Shown one piece after another: positions 24,101-31,779 of a stretch of DNA of 53,997 nucleotides. Below the pieces are notes generated by a model, which did not search any database, was not told the DNA's origin, and was given only the letters and a program-made list of their open reading frames with translations. Made by a program: the position numbers and the translations under genes. How positions within the stretch are numbered: position 1 is the stretch's first letter; each line of letters starts with the position of its first letter. Where the stretch lies: assembly GCF_030063305.1 (NCBI RefSeq), contig NZ_JASISV010000005.1, positions 1 through 53,997 of the forward strand, in the 5' to 3' direction. Source of the DNA: Salinibacterium sp. G-O1. GTDB taxonomy: Bacteria; Actinomycetota; Actinomycetes; Actinomycetales; Microbacteriaceae.

Positions 24101-24841
24101 TCAGCCTTCAGGTCGAGCCGCAACAACCGCAACTTGGTCTAGGGCGAGCTTGCCCCGCTCTGCCACGATCCACCGCCTGCTGTTCTTTGCGAGCAGGTTA
24201 TTGATGGGAACGCCGTCAGGGAGATCTTGTCCGATCACGAGCAGTTGTGTGGGGGATAGCGGGAAGGTGACTGTGCATATGTCGGCGCCGTCGGTTGGTC
24301 GCCAGAGGAGAACCGCGCCGTCTCCGGTTGCGAGGTGCTGCTGATCCCCGATCACGTGCCACGGCCATTGTTCGAGACCGAGCGTGGCCACCCTGATGAC
24401 ATCCTGCACTGACCTTGATAGGAGCAATCTGTCGCCGAGGTTCAGCTCGGCATCTTCGACCTGGCCCCCGATCTTTAATAGAAGGGCTGGGATGCGGACG
24501 TCGGTCTGGTCCGCGTACCGCCCCCGATCGAGATGCATGTCGAGGAAGGCGATTATCGCGCTCCGTTCGACAACCGTCAATGTCGTGTGTCCGTCGCGAA
24601 GTTTGAGGATTACCGGGATGCCGCTGTGTTCAATAGCGGCGTAGTCGCTCTCCAGATCGTGGGTGAGGACCGCGGGGTCGTAGGCGTAGCTAACGACTGT
24701 GGCGTTCTCGATCGCTGAGGGGAAGCCTCGACCGTGTTGAATGTCGACGACGTCGACCCGATTCCTCGCGTCCGCCCACGCGCGCAGGTAGCCCTTCGAC
24801 ACCATGTGTGCGCGCTTAACCGCCATCCCGGGACCTCTCAC
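24101..24841 (-). CDS. DUF4238-like protein, 246 aa
   Basis: Starts near VKRAHMVSKGYLRAWADARNRVDVVD, close to the KxHxVPKxYLRxF opening of DUF4238 proteins, and continues with VERSAIIAFLDMHLDRGRY. The family is uncharacterised, but members are found in defence-rich loci. Its ATG overlaps the stop of the endonuclease gene by 4 bases, so it is the third gene of the restriction-modification operon and probably assists or supplements it. Confidence 0.65.
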   Translation of the reverse strand: MRGPGMAVKRAHMVSKGYLRAWADARNRVDVVDIQHGRGFPSAIENATVVSYAYDPAVLTHDLESDYAAIEHSGIPVILKLRDGHTTLTVVERSAIIAFLDMHLDRGRYADQTDVRIPALLLKIGGQVEDAELNLGDRLLLSRSVQDVIRVATLGLEQWPWHVIGDQQHLATGDGAVLLWRPTDGADICTVTFPLSPTQLLVIGQDLPDGVPINNLLAKNSRRWIVAERGKLALDQVAVVAARPEG

Positions 24842-25926
24842 CCTTCGACAGGGCCGCCGTTCCCGTCCGCTGCCACCGCGTTCTTGCGCCGTAGTCTGGC
24901 CTCTTTGTGGAGGTTGATGGGTGTGCCGTCGAGCGCACGGTTGACGATAGTGGCGATGAATGGCGCCGCTCGAAGATGGTCTTCAACAAGGTCCTCCTGG
25001 ATGACAACCCGTGGGAGTGCGGTCAAGGCTGCGTCCACTTCGTCGGCGGGAACGTCCTCGATTTCCTCCTCACCGTCAGCCTCGGGCTCAGCACCGACGT
25101 CAGCGAGCGGGTTCTCGGGTTCTTCTTCGTCGTCGTCGTCCTCGTCAACCAGGTCATCGCCATATTCCATTAGCAGCAGCGCCGTCGCGTGGTAGGCGTC
25201 GTCTTCTTGGCCTAGCTTCCCGACAAGGTCTGTGAGCCAGTCAAAGATGAGAGGTTCCTTGACTCGTACATCGGAGCGCAGCGCGATCAGAAATCCGAGG
25301 GATGCCATGGGGTGCCGGAGGCGAAGGTTCTTCGCATCCCCGTACGACTCTTCGACCCGGTTAGCGGCGTTTTTGCCGTAAGACGAATCCATCCGTTTCG
25401 TCGATATGAGAATTTCCGGGCCAGTTGCCCAGTCCGTCATGATCACGTCAACTTGTTTGAGGTAGTTCTTGCCAAGGATCGAGGCGCTGGACGAAGTGAC
25501 TCCCGGGATCGCGGTCTTCTTCGTCAATCGCTGCATGAGCTTCACGCGGTCGGCTTTGGGGAGAGCGTCAAGCAGATTTGTGATCGGAACCGGAAGGATC
25601 CGTGGATGGCTGGCGCGGGGCCAGACCGCGTCCGCTTCGAAACCTGCTCGCCGCAGCTCATAGGCCAGCCACACATCGAGCGCGAGAGCACGCACGCCAG
25701 ATCGGACCGTTGCCCGCAAGTACAACGGAACTCCGAGAAGTCGTTCGAGCGTTGCAATGTCCGGCACGTATTCCCGTCTGTCGCCGATGAGACGCCATGG
25801 GTTCGTGTGGAACCCTTCTGGTGTTGCATCAGCGATTATGCGGTCGAATATGACCCAGGCCTTGTCTTTAGCGGTCGGCGCGGCCACTTTTGCCTCTCGT
25901 CGTGCGTCTTCGAGTGAGTTCGGCAT
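24838..25926 (-). CDS. Probable type II restriction endonuclease (XamI-like), 362 aa
   Basis: Soluble protein encoded with a class N6 methylase. The region KQVDVIMTDWATGPEILISTKRMDSSYGKNAANRVEESYGDAKNLRLRHP (about residues 172-222) looks like a PD-(D/E)xK-type active site with D and a terminal STK, followed by SLGFLIALR. A very acidic stretch (DDLVDEDDDDEEEPENP) near residue 255 may separate domains. Resemblance to XamI-type enzymes is from memory and moderate. The gene starts 59 bases inside the methylase end. The recognition site cannot be read from sequence. Confidence 0.65.
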   Translation of the reverse strand: MPNSLEDARREAKVAAPTAKDKAWVIFDRIIADATPEGFHTNPWRLIGDRREYVPDIATLERLLGVPLYLRATVRSGVRALALDVWLAYELRRAGFEADAVWPRASHPRILPVPITNLLDALPKADRVKLMQRLTKKTAIPGVTSSSASILGKNYLKQVDVIMTDWATGPEILISTKRMDSSYGKNAANRVEESYGDAKNLRLRHPMASLGFLIALRSDVRVKEPLIFDWLTDLVGKLGQEDDAYHATALLLMEYGDDLVDEDDDDEEEPENPLADVGAEPEADGEEEIEDVPADEVDAALTALPRVVIQEDLVEDHLRAAPFIATIVNRALDGTPINLHKEARLRRKNAVAADGNGGPVEG

Positions 25927-27562
25927 GAGCTGCTCGAACTCCCTCGATTTCGTCGGATGTCACTTGACCGGCGTCGAGAAGAAGCACTTGGTCCACTAAT
26001 CGGACAGCGTCCGTCAGGCGACCAGCCTGCAGCTTTCTGGCGACCTGATCGCGGATCCCGCGGAGCTGGGTCGCGCGAGAGCGCACCAACTCCGGGGAGG
26101 GCATCATCCATCGGTCGGCCTCTCTGGGTTCGAGTTTCAGGATGCCACCGCCGTACGCGCGGCCGACCATCTCCGCATTCAGCAGGGTGATGGAGTTCAA
26201 TGAGGCCAAGGGGAGAAGTTCGGCACCGATTTCACGCAGGTCGTTCTTGAGGAACACGCCGTGGATTGAGTTCAAGTGATAGACCCCGGCGAGGTTGGTG
26301 GTCAGTCGCGGTGTGTCGGCGTTCATGCATGTCAGCAACAGGTCCGCCGGTTTGACCAGTGGGACCCGGTACCAGTTCTTGCGGACGCGGCATTTGTACG
26401 CTTGGTCGACTCCGGCCGCGTGGCCGGCATCGATGTATGCCTGCGCTTCGGCAGAGGGCTCGGAACCGGGGTGAAATAGGCGGGTTTCTTTGCCGTTCTG
26501 CCCCAGTCGGGTGAGCATGTATTGGGAGAGCACCAGGCCTCGCAAGTGCGTGCTGCCGGGGGGTGAGAGCGGCAGCAGTTCGTTGCGGGGTAACCCCAAC
26601 TCTTTGACTCGCGAAGGAGACAGCGCGAAGTAGCGATTGTTGCCGGTCACCATACCGAGGGTCGTATCGCCCCATGTCTCAAGGTCTGAATATGATCCGG
26701 CCGCGGTAAGCCGGGCGAGGGGTATATGAGCGGCCGGGGGAACGACCCCGGCGCCGGTCCATTTGCCAGCCGGATCGATCGGTGACCATTGCATTCCAAG
26801 TTCGAGTTCCGCGAGGTTGGCAGCGTTCTTGGCCTGCCGGATCGTTGCGTGGTCTGTGGGCCCCAGGCCGTACCCATCGGCGAGAAGCAACACAACGTCC
26901 GCCTCCGCTTCGGGGAAGACTTGCTCCTCAAACAGCACGATTTCGAGGTTGCGGAAGTTCTCGAACAGGAAGCGTCGAACAGGTGCCGCGTAGTTCACTG
27001 ACAACAACTCGGCCGGGAGCACCAGACCGAGGCGACCTCCCTCACGGAGGATCGAAGCGCTTTGGACGACAAAGGCGGCCCAGCTGGACGCGAGACCGGT
27101 CAGAGAGACGCCTGCCCGCAGGGCAGCCTCTCTTGAGCGAAGTCGAGCGTCCCCGGACCAGTCTTGGTAACGAACGTAGGGCGGATTTCCGATCGCCGCG
27201 GTGTACTTTCGATTGGAATCGACTCGAAAAAAGTCGTTAACCTCGATTTGAGGACGGCCCCCAGCAGCCCGAACGCGACCGCGGCCAACTCGCGCACTGT
27301 GCTTGTGTATCTCGACCCCGTGAACCACTGGCGTGAATGTCGGATCGCCACTGAGCGCACGAAGGCGCCGAACGGATTCCACTAAAAACTCGGCGTCGCC
27401 GGCCGACGGTTCGAACACGGAGTCGGCTGCATCCCGGAGGGCCCAGTCGGCGATGAACCGGACAATCGGCTGAGGAGTGAAGAAGGCACCCCGCGCTTTA
27501 CGCAGCTCAGGCGTGTCGGCAGGGTTCAAGGGCGCCAAGGTCACACCCATATTGTCTCGCAC
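25868..27562 (-). CDS. Type II N6-adenine DNA methyltransferase (Eco57I/TaqI-like), 564 aa
   Basis: The methylase motifs are in the gamma order: ARGAFFTPQPIVRFI (motif X, 23-37), FEPSAGDAEFL (motif I, 50-60), and GNPPYVRYQDW (motif IV, 125-135, catalytic NPPY). A long target-recognition region and a helical C-terminus with LRGIRDQVARKLQAGRL follow. It would protect the host from the endonuclease in the same operon. The start is a GTG at 27562 or the ATG at 27550; neither has a clear ribosome site, so leaderless translation is possible. Confidence 0.9.
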   Translation of the reverse strand: MRDNMGVTLAPLNPADTPELRKARGAFFTPQPIVRFIADWALRDAADSVFEPSAGDAEFLVESVRRLRALSGDPTFTPVVHGVEIHKHSARVGRGRVRAAGGRPQIEVNDFFRVDSNRKYTAAIGNPPYVRYQDWSGDARLRSREAALRAGVSLTGLASSWAAFVVQSASILREGGRLGLVLPAELLSVNYAAPVRRFLFENFRNLEIVLFEEQVFPEAEADVVLLLADGYGLGPTDHATIRQAKNAANLAELELGMQWSPIDPAGKWTGAGVVPPAAHIPLARLTAAGSYSDLETWGDTTLGMVTGNNRYFALSPSRVKELGLPRNELLPLSPPGSTHLRGLVLSQYMLTRLGQNGKETRLFHPGSEPSAEAQAYIDAGHAAGVDQAYKCRVRKNWYRVPLVKPADLLLTCMNADTPRLTTNLAGVYHLNSIHGVFLKNDLREIGAELLPLASLNSITLLNAEMVGRAYGGGILKLEPREADRWMMPSPELVRSRATQLRGIRDQVARKLQAGRLTDAVRLVDQVLLLDAGQVTSDEIEGVRAAHAELTRRRTTRGKSGRADR

Positions 27563-27855
27563 AGAGAACCGTTTTGGCCTCAGCTCAAGTTGCCAGAAAT
27601 CCTGGTGGCGGTTTTGGTGGGTTCGAAATTTCGCCGCACTCCGCGCATGGACTGATCTGCAAGGTGATCGCCGCGGCCGGATGGCGCACTCGCCCGTCTT
27701 GGCCAGCCTGAAATAGAAGACAACAACCGCCGTTATGTGCAGTAGGCGTCATTCTGATTGCCGTTTCTGCAATCAGAGTAGAACCGGGCAATGCCCCGAG
27801 CCCTGGTCGGCGTTCTTCGCTGCGCACGAGCACCGCTGCGGCTAGTGTTTCCGGC

Positions 27856-28158
27856 ATGACTGTTCTGGATTCCCGCACCGCTCTCTATGCGGCTCTCAAG
27901 TTCCTGCCTGAGGGCACCAAGGTCACGGTCTACACGCGCGATCAGGGTAGGGCGCGCACAAACATCGTGGCGGAGTTGAGGAAAGAACCTGGCGGTGGCT
28001 GGCACGATTGGCAGATCCTCAAGCGCCCCGCGTCAGCTGACCCCTCACTTCTGCCAGCGACTTGGCCGAACGAAAGCCCAGCGGTTATTCACTCGCAGGC
28101 GCTTGCGGAGACGTTCGCGAACGATCCGAATCTCTGGGCAGAGGTCCACGACGAGTAG
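27856..28158 (+). CDS. Hypothetical protein, 100 aa
   Basis: Starts MTVLDSRTALYAALKFLPEGTKVTVYTRDQGRARTNIVAELRK. Soluble, no recognised domain; a mixed alpha/beta fold is likely. Divergent from the methylase with about 290 bases between them, which carry both promoters. It could belong to the defence block or be an independent insertion. Coding is supported by codon-position bias and by the absence of a better frame on the other strand. Confidence 0.55.
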   Translation: MTVLDSRTALYAALKFLPEGTKVTVYTRDQGRARTNIVAELRKEPGGGWHDWQILKRPASADPSLLPATWPNESPAVIHSQALAETFANDPNLWAEVHDE

Positions 28159-28197
28159 GCGCTTCCTGCTAGGTCTGATGCGCGCTGCAACCGGTTC

Positions 28198-28749
28198 TCA
28201 GCTCGCGTCCGCTCGCCCTCTACCGACCCAGGCTTTGTGGGTCGACGCAACATGGAACCCTGTGTGCAGTCGGCCCTGAAGAATGCCGATGCGCATCCGT
28301 CCCTCCACGAGTCGGAGGCCCACCTCGTCACGGTTCAACAGCTTCAATTCCAGCAGTAGCGGTGCCGTCATCCATGTTCCCTTGAGCTCCCACCCATCTC
28401 GGATTGGCGCCGGCCTTAGCCCGAGGTAGTGAAAGTGGTGCATGGCTACGCTCTCGAGGAACTTCTGCTCGGACGGGCCGGTGCGGATGACCTGCAGGGA
28501 AGCTGCCGGCACGTCTTCGAGCGTCCAGGTGATCGCGCTAAGATCCAGGTCGCGATAGTCGACCTGAAACGCTTCGTGGGCGCCGTGGTCAAACAGCCAG
28601 TCTTCGACTACCGCGTCCGGCCACCCAAGGCGAGCGATAGAGGGGAGGGCGATGAACTCGGCGAGACTGCCGCCGCGGTCGACCATGTTGCGGTCTGGGT
28701 CCGCGGTCGGAAGATCCACGAGGAATACCGACTGGCCTGCGTCTCCCAT
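28198..28749 (-). CDS. Hypothetical protein, 183 aa
   Basis: Soluble, with QSVFLVDLPTADPDRNMVDRGGSLAEFIALPSIARLGWPDAVVEDWLFDHG at the N-terminus, and KFLESVAMHHFHYLGLRPAPIRDGWELKGTWMTAPLLLELKLL later. No family is recognised. Thirteen bases separate it from the 118-aa gene upstream, so they form an operon that points away from the HNH gene and toward the convergent 100-aa gene. Confidence 0.6.
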   Translation of the reverse strand: MGDAGQSVFLVDLPTADPDRNMVDRGGSLAEFIALPSIARLGWPDAVVEDWLFDHGAHEAFQVDYRDLDLSAITWTLEDVPAASLQVIRTGPSEQKFLESVAMHHFHYLGLRPAPIRDGWELKGTWMTAPLLLELKLLNRDEVGLRLVEGRMRIGILQGRLHTGFHVASTHKAWVGRGRADAS

Positions 28750-28762
28750 CCCTTCGCGCGGG

Positions 28763-29119
28763 TCAGCTAAAGTTGGCGGTTTGGTCGCCGTAGGGACTGA
28801 CTAAGAATACGTTTACGGCAATCGAGGAGAGCCACAGCCACCCGTTGGATTCGTAGGACAAGAGGTACTTGTGGCTGTCAACGGCGTTTGTCCATCGGGC
28901 GAACATGTCCTCTAGGTCCTCGCGCGCCGTTCCGTCCGCGAAGTACAACTCGAACATCGACGTTTCGAGGTCGTGTTGCCGCAGCTTGGCCAGGAATGAG
29001 TCGACGAACCCGGCCTGGGCGACACGTGCCGCATCGTGGACGGTGTACTCCGGCTCCCTCGCCGCAAGGGCATTGAGGTTGTAGATGAGCATGCCCGCGC
29101 GGCCGTTAGTGAAGGTCAT
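28763..29119 (-). CDS. Hypothetical protein, 118 aa
   Basis: Starts MTFTNGRAGMLIYNLNALAAREPEYTVHDAARVAQAGFVDSFLAKLRQHDLETSMFELYFADGTAREDLEDMF and ends in a hydrophobic, beta-like SNGWLWLSSIAVNVFLVSP. No family is recognised. First gene of a two-gene operon beside the restriction locus. Confidence 0.58.
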   Translation of the reverse strand: MTFTNGRAGMLIYNLNALAAREPEYTVHDAARVAQAGFVDSFLAKLRQHDLETSMFELYFADGTAREDLEDMFARWTNAVDSHKYLLSYESNGWLWLSSIAVNVFLVSPYGDQTANFS

Positions 29120-29160
29120 GCACGAATGTTAGCTCTCCTCTGGAACTGGAAGGACGTGAT

Positions 29161-29274
29161 CTATTTGATGGGGGTGTGGCCCTCGTAGCGATTCCAGCTC
29201 TCGTGGGCGGCGTTTAGCAGGTGAGCTGTCTGGAGCGCGAACGTCGCCACGGACTCAGGGTTGGAGTACACCAT
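29161..29274 (-). CDS. Small ORF, 37 aa, possibly the tail of a lost gene
   Basis: The frame MVYSNPESVATFALQTAHLLNAAHESWNRYEGHTPIK is protein-like (amphipathic helix) and is open for 20 further codons upstream without a start. No ribosome site is visible. The remaining 29,120-29,460 stretch holds nothing else, apart from TGTCCCACAGG at 29362, which matches the sequence beside the recombinase. Confidence 0.3.
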   Translation of the reverse strand: MVYSNPESVATFALQTAHLLNAAHESWNRYEGHTPIK

Positions 29275-29460
29275 CGGCTCCCCCGCTGGCCCGGCGGCGC
29301 GCTCAGTTGGCTCACGGCGCTCAGCGAGCCATGAGCACTGTTACTCGTGATTGTTTATGGCTGTCCCACAGGCCCATCGAGACTGATCGAGGCGAACGTC
29401 GTAATAAATGTCGCGAAAGCAGCGGCCGACGTTACGGGCAGCTGCAGCAGACCCCACTAT

Positions 29461-29793
29461 CTAGCGTGAAGACTTTCGCCGTGCGTTCCGTGCGTTTTTA
29501 GTTGTCTCCCAAAGCCCGTTCAAAGGTGCCTTGGGATCAGCGTCGTGACGGCGGTGTACCTCTGCATGGCAGGGAGCGCAGAGCGGGACGAGATCCATCA
29601 ACCTCTCAGCGCCGAGGTTCTTGTAAGTGCGGTGGTGAAGGTGCATACCGGGATGCTTAGGAGCGTCGCACACGTAGCAATTTTTGGGCATCGCGGATGC
29701 CCAGTACCGGTTTCGAACACCACGCCACGCCGTCGACTGGATGTATTCACGATACCCGGCGCGGGTGACCGTGGACTTACCCGGAATACCCAT
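29461..29793 (-). CDS. HNH endonuclease family protein, 110 aa
   Basis: Zinc-binding HNH fold: CYVCDAPKHPGMHLHHRTYKNLGAERLMDLVPLCAPCHAEVHR, with CxxC, the catalytic HH, and a second CxxC then H. It is small enough to be a stand-alone nuclease domain, such as a homing or phage-type enzyme or a defence effector. The N-terminal GYREYIQSTAWRGVRNRYW matches the usual lead-in to such domains. Confidence 0.88.
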   Translation of the reverse strand: MGIPGKSTVTRAGYREYIQSTAWRGVRNRYWASAMPKNCYVCDAPKHPGMHLHHRTYKNLGAERLMDLVPLCAPCHAEVHRRHDADPKAPLNGLWETTKNARNARRKSSR

Positions 29794-30039
29794 CAGCCTG
29801 AGACCATGAGATGAGAACGCTCGGGGGTAAGGCCTTGCGCGTCGGTGGAGGCTCGCCTGTATCCGATAAGTATCCCCGTCATGACGGCAGTCTCACATAG
29901 CCCCCGGCCCCGGAACATATTTCGGACGGTTCTGACGGACCGTGCCGTGTCTCGCTATTCCTGGCGTGTAGATCGTGCGGGGGAGGGGCCGGCCAGCGAT
30001 CGACTAGCCGGCACTCAGGGGGAGCAGCAGAATTGAGGC

Positions 30040-30312
30040 ATGACGCCCCCGGCCGCGAATTTTTCTTGGATCGGTTTCACCGCGGAACAGCACGATCTTC
30101 TCGAAACGCTGCACTTCATCGGTAACAACGGGTGGGATCGGAATGGGCAGACCGAGGAAATGATGCCGCGGCTGCTTGAACGCGCAGCCGCAGAAAAGCT
30201 CTCACTCTCTCGCATCAAGGAAGCCATGTCGGCAGTGGGTCATTTACGGGAGGAACTGCATCAGCTTGATCGGTGGGAATCCAAACGCACGACCGGAAAG
30301 TTCGGCCGCTGA
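30040..30312 (+). CDS. Conserved small protein, 90 aa (inverted duplicate B)
   Basis: Nearly the same sequence as the 6781-7053 product, with about a dozen mostly conservative changes. The differences favour third codon positions and similar residues, so both copies appear to be under selection. The 45 bases before the start and a block after the stop (GATCGCCTATCG) are shared too. It lies at the right edge of the cargo. Confidence 0.82.
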   Translation: MTPPAANFSWIGFTAEQHDLLETLHFIGNNGWDRNGQTEEMMPRLLERAAAEKLSLSRIKEAMSAVGHLREELHQLDRWESKRTTGKFGR

Positions 30313-30375
30313 GGGATCGCCTATCGAGACTGCCCAGATCGCGCCCGACGTCGACCCCCGCTGACCGCTATTCAG

Positions 30376-30705
30376 CTAGTAGCAGTTGGCCAGGCTCAGC
30401 GCCTCGAGAATGTACCCCATCAGCACACTGTTACCGTGCCCGGTGCGCTCTTGCGTAAGTGGGCTATTCGCCTCGGCGATATCGAACTCCCCTTGAAGGC
30501 CAGAGCAATCGCCCGCGAAACCAAGCTCATCGATGCGGGTTTTCACGCTCGGGTCATAGTCGGCCCATTCGACCGCCGTACGGCTCGTCTCGGCCTCAGC
30601 GGCGGGCGCCAGAGTCTCGGGCACGGTGGGCCGATCTACACGCGCAGCTGACGACGCACACCCGGTAAGTGCAACCAGCAAAAGCGGAACCATCAGAAAG
30701 CGCAT
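30376..30705 (-). CDS. Small lipoprotein, 109 aa
   Basis: MRFLMVPLLLVALTGCASSAARVDRP is a lipoprotein signal with lipobox LTGC. The mature part is acidic and carries two cysteines (AGDCSGLQGEFDIAEANS...LANCY). Start chosen at 30705, where the signal begins. It ends near the duplicated 90-aa gene and points away from the LPD29 leader. Surface-anchored and of unknown role; exclusion-type lipoproteins on conjugative plasmids look alike, which is only a guess. Confidence 0.72.
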   Translation of the reverse strand: MRFLMVPLLLVALTGCASSAARVDRPTVPETLAPAAEAETSRTAVEWADYDPSVKTRIDELGFAGDCSGLQGEFDIAEANSPLTQERTGHGNSVLMGYILEALSLANCY

Positions 30706-30812
30706 GCGGCACAGCATGGCAGGGTTTTGCGATTCTGCGGAAGTCGAGCGGCCGGCCACTCGAAACTCCCTGTCGAGCCCAGGCGCAGAGCGTTCTTCTA
30801 TGAGCAACGTTG

Positions 30813-30992
30813 TTGCTTTTCGTCTGAGGGATTATTCACTGCGGTGTACCAGCGTCAAGCCGTCGTCGCAGTTTCGGCAAAACTTCTTCCCCCGCTGCGC
30901 TCCGCCAGAACTTTGGCCTGCCAACCGTTCCTTGGGGCTTGACCCCGGCACCCCTTTCGTGAGGGCGGAACGACCGCCGAAAGGCAAAAAAA
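30813..30992 (+). promoter_or_regulatory. Structured leader 4, upstream of the LPD29 gene
   Basis: TTGCTTTTCG (30813-30822) can pair with CGAAAGGCAA (30978-30987) with one G-U pair. TTTTCGTCTG on the left and AGGCAAAAAAA (A7 at 30986-30992) on the right echo leaders 1 and 2. The interior differs from the other leaders, apart from its length and C-rich loops. The ribosome site GGAGGAGAG follows. Confidence 0.5.
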
Positions 30993-31006
30993 TTGGAGGA
31001 GAGATA

Positions 31007-31561
31007 ATGACCGACTACATCAGTACCAAGGACACCGCCACGTTGGTTCGCGTGGCATTGAAGAGTGCATTTCCGGGCGTGAAGTTCAGTGTTCGGATGA
31101 GCACCGGCACCGCCTCCGCGTGGATGCGCGTGCGCTGGAGCGACGGCCCCACGACTCGCGACGTGGACGCGATCACCGCCCGCTACGAGGGCCGGAAGTT
31201 CAACAGCATGACCGACGGGTACGACGACGCCGGGAGCGTGCTCATCGCCGGGGAGGGCAACGACATGCCCCGCGAGATTCGTTATTGCTGCGACGGGATC
31301 AACACCCAACGCGACTACACCCCCGCCGGGTTCGCGGTCGCGCAGAAGATCATCAGCACCGACAGCGACCACAAAGACCTCACCATATTCTCCCCCGAGG
31401 GCGAGAAGATCGCCGGGGCGATCATGCCCGATTCGATCCACGCAAACGGCCACTACCACGACTACATTTACAGCCCCGAGGATCTCGCGCGGGTCATTCT
31501 TCACCACGTGAACCTCTGCACCGTCACCACGGCCAGCAACGAGAGAAAGGCGAAACAATGA
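31007..31561 (+). CDS. LPD29-domain protein, 184 aa
   Basis: KDTATLVRVALKSAFPGVKFSVRMSTGTASAWMRVRWSDGPTTRDVDAITARYEGRKFNSMTDGYDD is the LPD29 (large polyvalent protein associated) pattern, here as a small stand-alone protein. Such domains occur in plasmid and phage proteins delivered with or acting on incoming DNA. The ATG follows GGAGGAGAG. Its TGA overlaps the ATG of the CDSCQ gene (ATGA). It sits within 3 kb of the probable oriT and reads toward it. Confidence 0.82.
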   Translation: MTDYISTKDTATLVRVALKSAFPGVKFSVRMSTGTASAWMRVRWSDGPTTRDVDAITARYEGRKFNSMTDGYDDAGSVLIAGEGNDMPREIRYCCDGINTQRDYTPAGFAVAQKIISTDSDHKDLTIFSPEGEKIAGAIMPDSIHANGHYHDYIYSPEDLARVILHHVNLCTVTTASNERKAKQ

Positions 31562-31737
31562 CCGACAACACGAATACCGCACGCGCGGTCGTGTCGATCG
31601 TCGCCCAAGTGTCGAAGATCGATCTTTACGAGGACGGCGCGACTAAGACCACCGGGGGCTATCCGGTCGCCGCGATCGAGGGTTACATCGTGCCCAGCGA
31701 TCCAATGGACGACTTACAGTGCGACAGCTGCCAGTAA
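31558..31737 (+). CDS. Small CDSCQ-tailed protein, 59 aa (paralogue B)
   Basis: Starts MTDNTNTARAVVSIVAQVSKIDLYEDGATKTTGGYPVAAIEGYIVPSDP and ends MDDLQCDSCQ. It aligns along its whole length with the 55-aa protein at 4925-5092 (IIAQVTKTDL versus SIVAQVSKIDL, and the shared PxDPMDxLxCDSCQ end). Translationally coupled to the LPD29 gene. The strictly kept C-terminal CxxCQ suggests metal binding or attachment chemistry. Confidence 0.83.
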   Translation: MTDNTNTARAVVSIVAQVSKIDLYEDGATKTTGGYPVAAIEGYIVPSDPMDDLQCDSCQ

Positions 31738-31741
31738 CAAC

Positions 31742-31779
31742 CGTGAGCAGCTGAACCAAATTTGGTTCAGCTGCTCACG
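31742..31779. terminator. Perfect 38-bp palindrome, bidirectional terminator
   Basis: CGTGAGCAGCTGAACCAAA is followed at once by its exact reverse complement, centred between 31760 and 31761. It lies between two convergent genes and even contains the stop codon of the minus-strand hydrolase gene. AAA/TTT at the centre gives a tight loop. Confidence 0.85.

Noticed and set aside
30626-31006. Long N-terminal extension of the LPD29 frame
   Set aside because: The frame is open, but it covers leader 4 and opposes the lipoprotein gene; the ATG at 31007 has a clear ribosome site and the domain begins there.
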